A stretch of 36,349 nt of DNA from CAMYLR01 sp039590215 (GTDB lineage Bacteria > Gemmatimonadota > Gemmatimonadetes > JACCXV01 > JAHWKZ01), in contig JBDHFX010000003.1 in the NCBI GenBank assembly GCA_039590215.1, positions 1 to 36,349 on the forward strand. The letters run 5' to 3'. The notes beneath the pieces are model-generated. The model ran no database searches. It was not told the origin of the DNA and saw only the letters and a list, made by a program, of their open reading frames with translations. The position numbers were made by a program, and so were the translations under genes. This document shows positions 23,600 to 32,198 of the stretch, piece after piece (the stretch's first letter is position 1; every line of letters starts with the position of its first letter).

Positions 23600-23900
23600 G
23601 AACTGCACCCTCCTCCAGGGTTCTTGTTTCATTCGGCGTTGGAGAGTGCAACCGTCGCGCCTCGTGACTTTCGGCTTTCGGGATGGTATACGTAACGTGT
23701 TGTACCCCTGTCGGATAGGGCGATGGGCGGTAGCCGGTTTCCGTGGTTGCGGAGATCGATTACCTATCAGATTGAGACCCAGGTTTTGCAATCTGAGCCC
23801 GGACCCCAGGTGTGTGGTACGAAATGGACGGAACGAAACGTTATGGTGAGGAGACGCCATCGGGCTGGACTCGGCGTCGGGTCCCGCGCATGTTTGGGCC

Positions 23901-24341
23901 GTGGCCGACATCCTACACCGCGTCAAGATCGCCGCCTCGCCGCAGAAGGTGTTCGACCTCATTACAACCCCCGAGGGCGTAGCCGTCTGGTGGACCGAAG
24001 AGTGCACCTGCGAGCCGCGCGCAGGGAGCGAGGCGGTCTTCCGATTCGTCGGGGGCGACGTCGTTTTTCGCATGCGGATCGATGAGTTCGAGCCTGGACG
24101 GCGGGTCGCCTGGACGTGCGTTGGCGACTACGACGAGTGGAATGGCACGACGCTGAGCTGGGATCTCGAGCCGACCGACGACGGCGGAACGGTGTTGAAC
24201 TTCGCGCACCGGGGATGGGCCACGACCGAGAAGGAGTACCCCGAGTGCAACGCCAGCTGGGGCAACCTGTTGCACAGGGTCAAGGATCATCTGGAAGGCA
24301 AGCCGATCGAAGTCCATCCCTCCGGGAGAGCCCAAACATGA
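23901..24341 (+). CDS. AHSA1-family SRPBCC protein
   Basis: 146 residues, second AHSA1 protein of the window. 'ILHRVKIAASPQKVFDLITTPEGVAVWWTEECTCEP' begins the fold, 'RIDEFEPGRRVAWTCVGDYDEWNGTTLSWDLEP' and 'TVLNFAHRGWATTEKEY' are typical, and 'CNASWGNLLHRVKDHLEGKP' is the C-terminal helix. GTG 23901 starts it. Its TGA overlaps the ATG of the DoxX gene (ATGA), so the two are translationally coupled. Upstream 23633-23900 shows no gene or convincing promoter. Confidence 0.88.
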   Translation: MADILHRVKIAASPQKVFDLITTPEGVAVWWTEECTCEPRAGSEAVFRFVGGDVVFRMRIDEFEPGRRVAWTCVGDYDEWNGTTLSWDLEPTDDGGTVLNFAHRGWATTEKEYPECNASWGNLLHRVKDHLEGKPIEVHPSGRAQT

Positions 24342-24745
24342 GCTCCGCAAGTGGCGGTCGTGCCGAGCAGATTCTTCTGAACCTGTTTCGAATCGTAGTC
24401 GGGTTTCTCTTCTGGCAGCACGGAGCGGTAAAGCTCTTTGGGTGGTTCGGCGGGTTCCGGGAGCCCGGCCAGACGGCCGAGCTCGCCTCGTTGATGGGGG
24501 TGGCCGGGATCCTCGAGTTTTTCGGCGGCATCCTGATCGCCGTCGGTCTATTCACCCGGCCGGTCGCGTTCATTCTGGCCGGCGAGATGGCGGTCGCCTA
24601 CTTCAAGGTCCACTTCCCCCAGGGCCCCTGGCAGATCATGAACCGCGGGGAGGCATCGACCTTTTTCGCGTTCGCGTTTCTCTATCTGGCTGCCCGGGGA
24701 GGCGGCCGCTTCAGCCTGGACGGACTGCTCCGCAAGAAAGCCTAG
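24338..24745 (+). CDS. DoxX family membrane protein
   Basis: 135 residues, four membrane helices. 'LLNLFRIVVGFLFWQHGAVKLFGWFGG' is the DoxX signature helix; 'LASLMGVAGILEFFGGILIAVGLFTRPVAFILAGEMAVAYF' gives helices 2-3 with conserved Gly/Glu residues; 'GEASTFFAFAFLYLAARGGG' is helix 4. DoxX proteins are small inner-membrane oxidoreductase-associated or quinone-related proteins of unclear role. The start codon overlaps the AHSA1 stop. The stop TAG shares the palindrome CTAG with the convergent gene's stop. Confidence 0.92.
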   Translation: MSSASGGRAEQILLNLFRIVVGFLFWQHGAVKLFGWFGGFREPGQTAELASLMGVAGILEFFGGILIAVGLFTRPVAFILAGEMAVAYFKVHFPQGPWQIMNRGEASTFFAFAFLYLAARGGGRFSLDGLLRKKA

Positions 24746-25113
24746 TCTTCGTCCCCGTCTTCCCCCTCGTCCCCTTCGTCGCAGCTATCCTCGTCACCGT
24801 CCTCGCTCTCGCTATCCTCGTCACCCTCGTCTTCAGAGCTCTCTCCGTCCTCGTCGCCGTTTTCGTCGCTGCTGTCTTCGTCGCAGTCGGCGTCATTTCT
24901 GTAGCCGTCGACCTCGGTCGGCTCGATCAGACCCTGAGCAGCAACCGTTTCGTCCTCAGCCATGATCTCTGAGGTGTCTCCGGCGAAGCTGAACGCCAGG
25001 AACAGCAGAAAAAGCGCTATGGGAAGCGCCAAGACATAGTGTTTCCAGTCTATGACCCACTCCTCTCGCTGGGCTTGGGGAAAACTGCGGCCTCTACGCT
25101 GGGAACGATCCAT
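24742..25113 (-). CDS. Small single-pass membrane protein with a highly acidic Asp/Glu/Ser tail
   Basis: 123 residues. A basic N-terminal part ('RSQRRGRSFPQAQR', consistent with cytosolic in) is followed by one helix at ~24-44 ('YVLALPIALFLLFLAFSFAG') and a ~60-residue tail made almost only of D, E, S and G with two cysteines ('NDADCDEDSSDENGDEDG', 'DEDSCDEGDEGEDGDED'). The tail should face the periplasm and could bind cations such as calcium or mimic an anionic polymer. DNA of the tail is a low-complexity TCGTC-type repeat on the plus strand. No family recognised. Its stop overlaps the DoxX stop. Confidence 0.6.
   Translation of the reverse strand: MDRSQRRGRSFPQAQREEWVIDWKHYVLALPIALFLLFLAFSFAGDTSEIMAEDETVAAQGLIEPTEVDGYRNDADCDEDSSDENGDEDGESSEDEGDEDSESEDGDEDSCDEGDEGEDGDED
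24746..24890 (-). repeat. Low-complexity Asp/Glu/Ser-coding repeat tract
   Basis: Imperfect runs of GACGAGGAC/GAGGACGG-type units on the minus strand encode the acidic tail. Such tracts can expand or contract by slippage, which would change tail length in multiples of three residues or shift frame. Confidence 0.5.
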
Positions 25114-25166
25114 GGCCTGGTTTTGTGGCCGGTCCGTGGAGACCCGGGTGGCACATACTCGACAGC

Positions 25167-26831
25167 CTAGTTCGACAGACGACCCAGAATCTCGTCCTGG
25201 CTCCCGGTCATCTCCCAGCGTATCAGTACGGTCGGTATTACGCCGGCGTCGAAGAAATCGTCGAAGAACCCCTTCAGGGTGAAGTCGTCCCCGCGCTCAA
25301 GCGCCTCCTCGGCAAGCAGCTCCTCGATCTGGATCTTGCCGGTGACGTAGCTGGTCCCGTAGCCGGGCTGCCGTAGATACAGATGCTGCTCGAACCGAAC
25401 CAGATTGCCGTCGGGGAGCCAGCCGCGAGGAGTCCACTTCGTGGCGTGGTCCACGGCCTCCTGCATGGTGTACTCGTTTGCGTGCAGGTATAGCCCGCTG
25501 AGGGCGCGGGCGGCCCGCTGGGCTAGCATGATCCAGACGAGCTCGCGGGAGCGGGGTGCCTCATCGTACAGCCCCGCGTGCATCAGCATCTCCTCCACAC
25601 CAGTGGCCAACCCCTCCGATCGGGCGTCGAAGATGTTGTACAGCGATGGCACACGTCGGATCGGGCTGGGGTGTGGATCCTCTCTCATCCGCGCCAGCTC
25701 GATCCAGTGGTGCATATGGGTGCGCAAGACGAGCGGATCGCGGTAGTTGACCTCGTTGAAGAAGTGGCGGAGCTCCCCCGGCTCCACCGGGATGTAACGA
25801 CCGCTCACCGCGCGGAGCGCCGGGTCCATCCAGTCCTCGACGGCGTGAATCTCCTCTCCCTCCAGGAACCGCATGAACTCGGAGACGGCGGCGTTCAGTC
25901 GCGCGTCGTACTCCTCCGGACTGTCGATTCGCTCGAGCTCGGGGAGGTCGCGGTTCCGGTTTTCCTCCAACCGAAGCGATGTGTGAGCCCGGGCGAGCTC
26001 CCGTCGCATCAGGGTGACCTGCTCTTCCCACGAGTAGGGCACCAGGTGGACGTTCTGCATGTACCACGTGTAGTTCTCCCTACCGACACCGGAAGGACCG
26101 GTCTTCGAGGGCGCCTCCTGGCGCAACCAGTCGAGAAAGGCGTCATTGGCTTCACGCGCGACGACGATGACGGCGTCGAGTTCCGCGCTGGTCCCCGCGA
26201 CCCGCTCCCCCAACGTCTCTAAGTCAGCGCTTTGCTCCTCGAAGGGTCGGAAGCCGGCCTGCCAGAGGTCCCGGGCGTTGCCGGTCAGGTTGCTCTTCGC
26301 CCGCTCCAGCAGCTCGGGGATCGCTCCGATGCGCCGGGTCAGCTCGTCCGCGTCGGCGGCAGAGAGCGGGTATTCGTAAGTCCAGAGGTCGATCCAGCCG
26401 TGAATTGTCGCGCCTTCGTGGGCCGGCACGTCGCTCTCGGCCGGGAAGAGCATGATGTAGAAGGCCGGGTCTCTTACCCAGGGTTGGCGCACCCGGTGGT
26501 CGAAGTCGAGCCCGTTCATCTCGGCTCGCACCAGATGCCAGTCGACCTGCTCAGCCACCGACCAGCTCTCCGGTTTCAGCGCCTCCAGGCGAGCTTGCCA
26601 ATCGGCGAGCTCCGCGTGCTGTCTAGCCATGGCGGTCGCGCTGTAGTCCGGGACGCCATCCTCGAACTCGGGCCGCTCGAACTCGCGCCACTCCTCGAAG
26701 AACTCGACCAGGTCGGTGTAGCTACCTCCCTGAGCAGCGGGGGCGGATGTGCCGCATGATGCAAACGTGACCATCACAGCGAGGATGGAAGTCAAACTGA
26801 ACAGGTGCGATAGCTCGGCGGAGTGTGACAT
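25167..26831 (-). CDS. DUF885-family lipoprotein
   Basis: 554 residues. Lipobox at 'TFASC' (Cys26) indicates an exported lipoprotein. The long helical body fits DUF885 (metallopeptidase-like, often periplasmic): 'RSEGLATGVEEMLMHAGLYDE' matches the 'EGWALYAEQL...G.Y' helix, 'LYLHANEYTMQEAVDHATKWT' the following helix, and 'RQPGYGTSYVTGKIQIEELLAEEA' the 'PG..LSY..G...I..L' segment. The usual 'HE-x-x-PGHH' motif appears as 'RTHMHHWIELARMRE', so the metal/acid site is altered. ATG 26831 has GGAGGT 8 nt upstream. It follows the hydrolase gene by 87 bp on the same strand. Confidence 0.82.
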   Translation of the reverse strand: MSHSAELSHLFSLTSILAVMVTFASCGTSAPAAQGGSYTDLVEFFEEWREFERPEFEDGVPDYSATAMARQHAELADWQARLEALKPESWSVAEQVDWHLVRAEMNGLDFDHRVRQPWVRDPAFYIMLFPAESDVPAHEGATIHGWIDLWTYEYPLSAADADELTRRIGAIPELLERAKSNLTGNARDLWQAGFRPFEEQSADLETLGERVAGTSAELDAVIVVAREANDAFLDWLRQEAPSKTGPSGVGRENYTWYMQNVHLVPYSWEEQVTLMRRELARAHTSLRLEENRNRDLPELERIDSPEEYDARLNAAVSEFMRFLEGEEIHAVEDWMDPALRAVSGRYIPVEPGELRHFFNEVNYRDPLVLRTHMHHWIELARMREDPHPSPIRRVPSLYNIFDARSEGLATGVEEMLMHAGLYDEAPRSRELVWIMLAQRAARALSGLYLHANEYTMQEAVDHATKWTPRGWLPDGNLVRFEQHLYLRQPGYGTSYVTGKIQIEELLAEEALERGDDFTLKGFFDDFFDAGVIPTVLIRWEMTGSQDEILGRLSN

Positions 26832-26918
26832 GGGCGAACCTCCGGAAAGAAGTTGCCTTTTGTTCTAATGTCTTGGATCGAAGCTAGCCGCGTGCCCGTT
26901 CTCGTCCACCGCGAGCGA

Positions 26919-27749
26919 TCAGTTTTCTCGCTTCGGCAGGATCCCTCCATTCAAGAGAAAACTCTCCACTTGGGTGACGAATTCCGGCCAGGATGGAGGG
27001 CAATCGTTGTGGGCACAATCCTGCGAGATGAGTTGGCCCCGAGACGCGAGCGCGGCTCCGTGCGTGTACGGAACGACTCGATCGCGGGTTCCGTGCAATA
27101 CGAGTACGGGACCATCGTACGACCGCAAGATCGCTTCGTTGTCGAAGCGGTCGCGGACCAAGAAACTCGGTAGGTAGAATCGCTCCGTGGCCATCGCGGA
27201 GACGCTCTTGAACGGCGATTGCAGAACGAGCGCGGCCACGGGACGGTCGCCGGCGAGCCCAACCGCCGGCCCGCTGCCCAACGAGCGTCCCATCGCAACG
27301 ATCCGCGTCTCGTCAATGTCCGTACGGGCGATCAACCAGTCGTGGGCGGCGATCATCGTCTCCATGATCGTGCCTTGCGAAGGAGCGCCCGCTGACCGCC
27401 CATATCCCGGGTACTCAACGATCAGAACACTGAGTCCGAGATCGCGAAACGAGCTCAGGGGCGCGGGCCAACTATCGATGAGCTCGCCGTTGCCATGCGT
27501 GAAAATGACGACTGGATGTGGGGCCGTGTCCCCACTCTCCGCCGCGGACATGAACAAGGCCTCGACGCCCCCCACGGACGTGACGAGCTGCACCTCCTCG
27601 ACAAAAGGCAGATCCCGCCCCGAAGCGCCCCGCGCAGGTAGCATGGAAGCACCCGGGTACATGAGGTGGCGCTGAAAGAAAAAGAAGATGACCGCGTACG
27701 CCGTGTAGGCGAGAAGAGCAGCAGCAAGAACGCGCCAGACTACGGACAT
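26919..27749 (-). CDS. Membrane-anchored alpha/beta hydrolase (ABHD/Bem46-like)
   Basis: 276 residues. An N-terminal helix (~6-27, 'RVLAAALLAYTAYAVIFFFFQ') anchors a serine hydrolase: oxyanion 'FTHGNGE', nucleophile 'GRSLGSG' (Ser156), Asp in 'LHGTRDRVVPY', His in 'CAHNDCPP'. The layout resembles bacterial Bem46/YfhR-type hydrolases, whose substrates are mostly unknown. The frame is open upstream, but ATG 27749 has GAGG 6 nt before it and overlaps the glycosyltransferase stop by 10 bp, so it is the last gene of the tight run from 33234. Confidence 0.88.
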   Translation of the reverse strand: MSVVWRVLAAALLAYTAYAVIFFFFQRHLMYPGASMLPARGASGRDLPFVEEVQLVTSVGGVEALFMSAAESGDTAPHPVVIFTHGNGELIDSWPAPLSSFRDLGLSVLIVEYPGYGRSAGAPSQGTIMETMIAAHDWLIARTDIDETRIVAMGRSLGSGPAVGLAGDRPVAALVLQSPFKSVSAMATERFYLPSFLVRDRFDNEAILRSYDGPVLVLHGTRDRVVPYTHGAALASRGQLISQDCAHNDCPPSWPEFVTQVESFLLNGGILPKREN

Positions 27750-28822
27750 AGGATCCTCGACAAAACCCGTCCCCCCTCTTCCCAAGTCGGTAGTACGGAC
27801 CGCGTCGGCAGGGATGGTGTTTCAGAGATCGCGGTCAGGATGCCCGCCTGGATGCCTTCCTCCGTCGGTTCGATGTAGATCGCGTCCGGCCCACCCGCTT
27901 CACGCAGCTCAGGTGTGTCCGACGTCACCACGGGAATGCCGCAGGCGCGCGCCTCTAGAAGTGGGACACCAAAGCCTTCGTACGCGGAAGGCAATACGAA
28001 ACAATCAGCACCCGCGTAGAGGGCTGGAAGGTACTCGTCGGCGACGTAGCCAAGCGGCTGGGTGTGGCGTCCAGCGTCGCGCTCCAGCAGCTCAACCAAC
28101 CCCTTGAACCGAGAGCCTTTCTTCCCGACCAGGACCAACTTGTGATCGGTCAGGAGACCGCGTTCCTTCATTTTCACAAAAGCGTGCACCAACCGTTCCA
28201 AGTTTTTCCGCGGCTCCCACGCCGCGACCGTCAGAACGTACGGGCCGACTAGGTGATAGTGGTTTCGGCACACCTCTGACGCCTGGTCTGACCGCGGCGC
28301 GAATCCCTCTCGAACCGCCGGAGAGACAATGGCGTCCGCCCTCCGTCCCAAGTGCTCGTAGAGTCGGTTGGAGGTGCCTTCCGAAACCGCCAAGACTGTG
28401 TCAGCTCTTCGAACGTCACGCGCAAAAAAGAGTCGCACACCCATCAGATGCAGTGGGTGGAACGTCTCGGGCGTAAACACATGACACAGATCGTGCACCG
28501 TCAGGACGGTTCTCACATTGGTGGCAAGAGCGGGAAGAAACGCGCTGGTCCCCCAAAAAACGTCTAGCTCGTCCCGTCGGCAGATCAGACCCGCGCGCGC
28601 TTTGAGCCACAGCAGAGGTGACAGGCGTCGGCCAAGGCGAGATGGATCGACGCGCATGATCCATCGATCGGACTCGACCGGCAACGACACCGGCGCCCGA
28701 TTGTACACCAAGAACTCGGCATCTGGCAGATGACGGTCCAGCTCGCGCGATAGCTCGAAGACGTAGCGTCCGATGCCTCTGCGCTCGGAGGCGAGCTCAC
28801 GACCATCGATGCCGATCCTCAT
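27740..28822 (-). CDS. Family 4 (GT-B) glycosyltransferase
   Basis: 360 residues. 'MRIGIDGRELASERRGIGRYVFELSREL' is the N-terminal acceptor-domain start common to mannosyl-/rhamnosyltransferases of the WbaZ/MtfB type; 'LTVHDLCHVFTPETFH' and 'ADTVLAVSEGTSNRLYE' follow. The donor domain has 'YVLTVAAWEPRKNLERLVHAF' and the GT4 E-x7-E motif in 'YEGFGVPLLEARACGIPVV'. Cytosolic face of the membrane; donor unknown, GDP-mannose plausible since Gmd is encoded nearby. It begins 3 bp after the AlkP-superfamily gene and overlaps the hydrolase gene. Confidence 0.92.
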   Translation of the reverse strand: MRIGIDGRELASERRGIGRYVFELSRELDRHLPDAEFLVYNRAPVSLPVESDRWIMRVDPSRLGRRLSPLLWLKARAGLICRRDELDVFWGTSAFLPALATNVRTVLTVHDLCHVFTPETFHPLHLMGVRLFFARDVRRADTVLAVSEGTSNRLYEHLGRRADAIVSPAVREGFAPRSDQASEVCRNHYHLVGPYVLTVAAWEPRKNLERLVHAFVKMKERGLLTDHKLVLVGKKGSRFKGLVELLERDAGRHTQPLGYVADEYLPALYAGADCFVLPSAYEGFGVPLLEARACGIPVVTSDTPELREAGGPDAIYIEPTEEGIQAGILTAISETPSLPTRSVLPTWEEGGRVLSRILCP

Positions 28823-28825
28823 CGT

Positions 28826-30349
28826 TTACCCACGCGCCAGGATCGGAAGCGGCTTCCCGATCAACTCGCGCGGCGGCGATTCACCCATCAGGGCCAAAAA
28901 CGTGGGGGCTAGATCGAGAAGTGAAACATCGCCCACGGGTGGCGTTTGGATCGAAGGGCCGGCCAGCGCCACAAACCCGGATCGTGAGTGATCGCTCCCC
29001 CGGAAGATCTCCGGCGGAAACGCCACCAGCTCGCCATTCGGGTGCACGACACGTTCCATGTAGCTCTGATGGGGTCGCCACACGACGAACAGATCCGGGA
29101 GCACAGCAGTCGATGCACCTCCGAACACGACCCCGGTTCGAACAACGTCTTCGACGACTGATTCGCCCGTTTCCGGGTTGGTCAGTTGTTTCAGATCCAT
29201 CTCCAGACGGTCGAGGAGGGCTTCGTACTCGGCACCGGGCTCCACGATGCCACACGGCTCCCGTCCCGCGAGGTTGACGCGCAGGAAGCTCGTAAAAAAG
29301 GACGGGATCGCGAACGCCGTGGTCCGGCTCCAATCCGTGTTGCTCTGAAACTTCTCGTTTATCAGTCGCTGCTGCGTCTCCTGAGGCAACCAGCGGCTCA
29401 GAGCGTAGCGCCACGTATGAGGCACCATACGCCGCACGACACTCATCGGGCTCACGCGGCCGGAACCGGTGGGCGAGGCTTGGTATCCCAGCTCGCGGCA
29501 AAAGGCATCGATCAGCCCGGTGGTCGGGTAGTGATCGAGCAGTCCCGTCGATGAAACGACACAGATGTTGGCATCGGCCGGCAGTTGCTCGATGATCGCG
29601 CCCATCTCGTGATCGATTCGCTGGAAAACATCTCGCATTGCGTGAGTCAGCTCGTCACGCGCGTCGACCTTGCGCTCTCCACGGTGCTCCGGCCGGTATT
29701 CCCAAAACTGGTGACTCGCGAGGTGGCTGTCGCCAAAGACCGCGACCGCGACGTCAAAACTCTCTTGCGATAGCAGGTGGCGGCACAACGCACCTTTCTT
29801 CTCGATCCGATCTAGAGCGCGCGCGTAGATCTCCCGATCTGCTCGCAACTTGCTGTCTAGCTCTTCCGGGATGTGGATCTGACCGCCGAACGAACGCTGG
29901 ATCTCTTCCAGCAACTCCTCCGATGATGCCGAAGGCGAAAAGTACGGATGGTGCGAGCCCCATTCCGTAAGATGAACCCCGTTGATTTGTGCCTCCGGGT
30001 AGCAGTGCGGCACGTCGATCGCGACCGCTCGCTTAGCTGGCACATGAGACCAGAACGGACGCACATCGAGGTCGCGCCCGGTGATCGTCTCGAGCTCATA
30101 GGTGCCCGGCTTCAGCCGCTTGTACTCGTAGAATCCGTGCTGCCCAACCGAGAGTCCGCTGATCAGGGAGACCCACACGCTGTGCTCGGTAATCAGGTCG
30201 GGCCCCGTGGTTCGTGCCATCACCCCTCGTTTCATGATCGAGGCGAGCGTCGGCAAGTATCCCTCGGAAGCCCAACGTTCGAGCCACTCCGGGTCGCCGA
30301 CATCGAGTCCGAGGATGACGAGCGGGGGTGGCGAAGCGTGAGCAGTCAA
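28826..30349 (-). CDS. Alkaline-phosphatase-superfamily (phosphodiesterase/nucleotide pyrophosphatase-like) protein with altered metal site
   Basis: 507 residues. 'VILGLDVGDPEWLERW' supplies the first metal Asp; 'DLITEHSVWVSLISGLSVGQHGFYEY' the nucleophile region (Thr54); 'FGDSHLASHQFW' a conserved Asp/His pair; 'GSDHSRSGFVALAGPSIQ' the last His. The usual 'SDHG' segment with Asp and His metal ligands reads 'VVSSTGLLDH' (Ser-Thr; codons 29543-29554), so one metal position looks lost. No signal peptide; probably cytosolic. Such proteins often sit in glycan clusters with unknown substrates. Its start overlaps the oxidoreductase stop (ATGA). Confidence 0.85.
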   Translation of the reverse strand: MTAHASPPPLVILGLDVGDPEWLERWASEGYLPTLASIMKRGVMARTTGPDLITEHSVWVSLISGLSVGQHGFYEYKRLKPGTYELETITGRDLDVRPFWSHVPAKRAVAIDVPHCYPEAQINGVHLTEWGSHHPYFSPSASSEELLEEIQRSFGGQIHIPEELDSKLRADREIYARALDRIEKKGALCRHLLSQESFDVAVAVFGDSHLASHQFWEYRPEHRGERKVDARDELTHAMRDVFQRIDHEMGAIIEQLPADANICVVSSTGLLDHYPTTGLIDAFCRELGYQASPTGSGRVSPMSVVRRMVPHTWRYALSRWLPQETQQRLINEKFQSNTDWSRTTAFAIPSFFTSFLRVNLAGREPCGIVEPGAEYEALLDRLEMDLKQLTNPETGESVVEDVVRTGVVFGGASTAVLPDLFVVWRPHQSYMERVVHPNGELVAFPPEIFRGSDHSRSGFVALAGPSIQTPPVGDVSLLDLAPTFLALMGESPPRELIGKPLPILARG

Positions 30350-31398
30350 ACGGGCCGCGTCTCGTCGTCCAAGCGAACGACATGGCCCGAGTGGGCCGAT
30401 TCCTCGGCCGCGAGCACCGCCACTAGGCTGAGGTACCCGTCCCGAAAGCTGGGCGACGGTGGCCGTCCTTCTCTTATCGCCTCGACAAAATGCGCCAGCG
30501 CCTCGCGGAACGAAGGCTCACGACCCGGCGCCCGGTACTTCTCCCAGATGTAACCACTGCGCTTGAGGGGATTGAGCCCGGATCGCAAACCCCGGAGCCC
30601 GGGGATCGATCTCGAGTCGGTCACGATCTCGACGCCTGGCGAGCGGTAACGGTCGACTGATAGCCGCGCTCTCTCCGTGTAGACCTCAAAGCGATCTTCG
30701 TTCACGGTGTTGATCGACAGGAACGACTGAACCGCGAGACCGCCCGCGAGTTGGACCTGGACCGTCGCGGTATCACCTTCGCTGCGCTGGGACCGGACCT
30801 GGGCTGACACCTCTTCAATCTCGTCTTCAAACAGAAACCGCATGAGATCGAAATGGTGCGAAGCCTGGTCGAGAAGCGCGCCTCCACCGCTTTCACGGCG
30901 TCGTTTCCAATCGGGCAGGGTCTCCTCGGGTGCCGTCAGCACCGTGCGCGCCGCAATCCGCTCACCGTACTGCCCCGATTGGAGACAACGTTTCAACTCC
31001 TGGTAAGCTCGATTGAAGCGATAGTTGAAACCGATCATTCCAATTGTGTCCGCGCGCTCCACGGCCGATAGCACAGCGTGAGCTCCGTCTCGAGACGTCG
31101 CCAGCGGTTTTTCGAGGTAGACGTGCTTACCACGGTCCAACGCAGCCACCGTGACGTCGGCGTGCAGACCGCTTGGCACACAAACGACAACCGCCTCGAC
31201 CTCCGGCATGTCCAACAGGGCCTCATACTCGGCGACGATTTCAGCCCCGGCATGACCGCCAGCCTGTTGTTCCCGCAGCTGGGGATCGGGTTCCGCCACC
31301 GCGACGAGACGTACCTCTGGTAATCCCGCCAGGATAGGCAGGTGCACGCGCTGCGCCACGCGGCCGCAGCCGATGAGACCGATGTCGAGTGCGGACAT
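30346..31398 (-). CDS. Gfo/Idh/MocA family oxidoreductase
   Basis: 350 residues. Rossmann domain 'DIGLIGCGRVAQRVHLPIL' (5-23) and 'VVCVPSGLHADVTVAALDRGKHVYLEKPLA' with the family EKP (96-98); C-terminal domain with 'GFNYRFNRAYQELK', 'GGGALLDQASHHFDLMRFLF' (catalytic His/Asp region). NAD(P)-dependent sugar or sugar-nucleotide dehydrogenase. The frame is open upstream, but ATG 31398 overlaps the FetB stop (TAATG) and gives a standard N-terminus. Substrate unknown; context suggests activated-sugar chemistry. Confidence 0.9.
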   Translation of the reverse strand: MSALDIGLIGCGRVAQRVHLPILAGLPEVRLVAVAEPDPQLREQQAGGHAGAEIVAEYEALLDMPEVEAVVVCVPSGLHADVTVAALDRGKHVYLEKPLATSRDGAHAVLSAVERADTIGMIGFNYRFNRAYQELKRCLQSGQYGERIAARTVLTAPEETLPDWKRRRESGGGALLDQASHHFDLMRFLFEDEIEEVSAQVRSQRSEGDTATVQVQLAGGLAVQSFLSINTVNEDRFEVYTERARLSVDRYRSPGVEIVTDSRSIPGLRGLRSGLNPLKRSGYIWEKYRAPGREPSFREALAHFVEAIREGRPPSPSFRDGYLSLVAVLAAEESAHSGHVVRLDDETRPV

Positions 31399-32198
31399 TA
31401 CGCAGCGACCTTGCGTACGCGATCGAGCCGCAGCCGGTGGCGATCGTCGAATAACCGGTGATACGTGAAGAACACGATGCCAAAGGCACCGAGCGCGGCG
31501 GCCGAAGCGATCATGAACATGATGACGATTTGGTACCGGACGGCGTCGGTGGGTTCGGCGCCGGCGAGGATCTGGCCGGTCATCATACCGGGCAGGCTGA
31601 CGATGCCTATCACCATCATTGAGTTGATCATTGGGATGAGGCCGACCCGCATCGCGTCGCGGATGTGATCGTGCGCCGCCTCCCAGCGCGTGCCACCGAG
31701 CGCCAGCGTCGCCTCGACTGAGTCGCGACGCTGCACCAGCGATTCCACGAACCGGTCTAGCGATAGCGAGATACCGTTGAGCGTATTGCCCAACACCATG
31801 CCGAGCAGTGGGATGAGATACTGCGGATCGAACCACGGCTCGACCCGCACGATGCCCAACAGGGCGAGCCCGGTGACAAAGAAAGCGGAGCCTGTCACCG
31901 AAACCAGGCTGCCCCAGTAGACTCCGGCGAAGCGGCGCTGGGTGCGGTTCACCGCCGCCACACCTGCTATTGCGGTCATCGCCGCTGCCATCGCCAGCAC
32001 CGGGAGCGGGTTCTCGAGCGCAAAAACCCATTCAAGTACGAGGCCGATTAGAAGCAGCTGGACGCTCATGCGCAGCGCCGCGATCGCCAGGCGGCGCCCG
32101 AGGCCAAGGCGCAACGTTGCGGACAAAACGAGGTTGGCGAGGATCAACAGTCCGGCGAGGGCCGTCTGCGCGTATCCGATCTGCAGATAACCGTTCAT
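31398..32198 (-). CDS. fetB: FetB/YbbM (UPF0014) ABC-transporter permease
   Basis: 266 residues with about seven membrane helices ('TALAGLLILANLVLSATLRLGLG', 'VQLLLIGLVLEWVFAL', 'VLAMAAAMTAIAGVAAV', 'TGLALLGIV', 'PLLGMVLGNTLNGISLSLDRF', 'NSMMVIGIVSLPGMMTGQILAG', 'IMFMIASAAALGAFGIVFF'). The NTLNGISLSLDRF and SLPGMMTGQILAG segments are hallmarks of UPF0014. In E. coli FetAB exports iron and protects against peroxide stress. ATG 32198 overlaps the FetA stop by 4 bp. Here the pair leads into glycan-type genes, an uncommon context. Confidence 0.92.
   Translation of the reverse strand: MNGYLQIGYAQTALAGLLILANLVLSATLRLGLGRRLAIAALRMSVQLLLIGLVLEWVFALENPLPVLAMAAAMTAIAGVAAVNRTQRRFAGVYWGSLVSVTGSAFFVTGLALLGIVRVEPWFDPQYLIPLLGMVLGNTLNGISLSLDRFVESLVQRRDSVEATLALGGTRWEAAHDHIRDAMRVGLIPMINSMMVIGIVSLPGMMTGQILAGAEPTDAVRYQIVIMFMIASAAALGAFGIVFFTYHRLFDDRHRLRLDRVRKVAA

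Noticed and set aside
22949..23695. 248-codon plus-strand frame opposite the Tad-type gene
   Set aside because: Antisense to a protein with an unmistakable TadG leader; the translation is rich in R/H/V without domain features.
25578..26222. 214-codon plus-strand frame opposite the DUF885 gene
   Set aside because: Antisense shadow in high-GC DNA; no motif and no ribosome-binding site.
29948..30553. 201-codon plus-strand frame crossing the AlkP/oxidoreductase junction
   Set aside because: It spans the junction of two well-supported minus-strand genes and has no family features.
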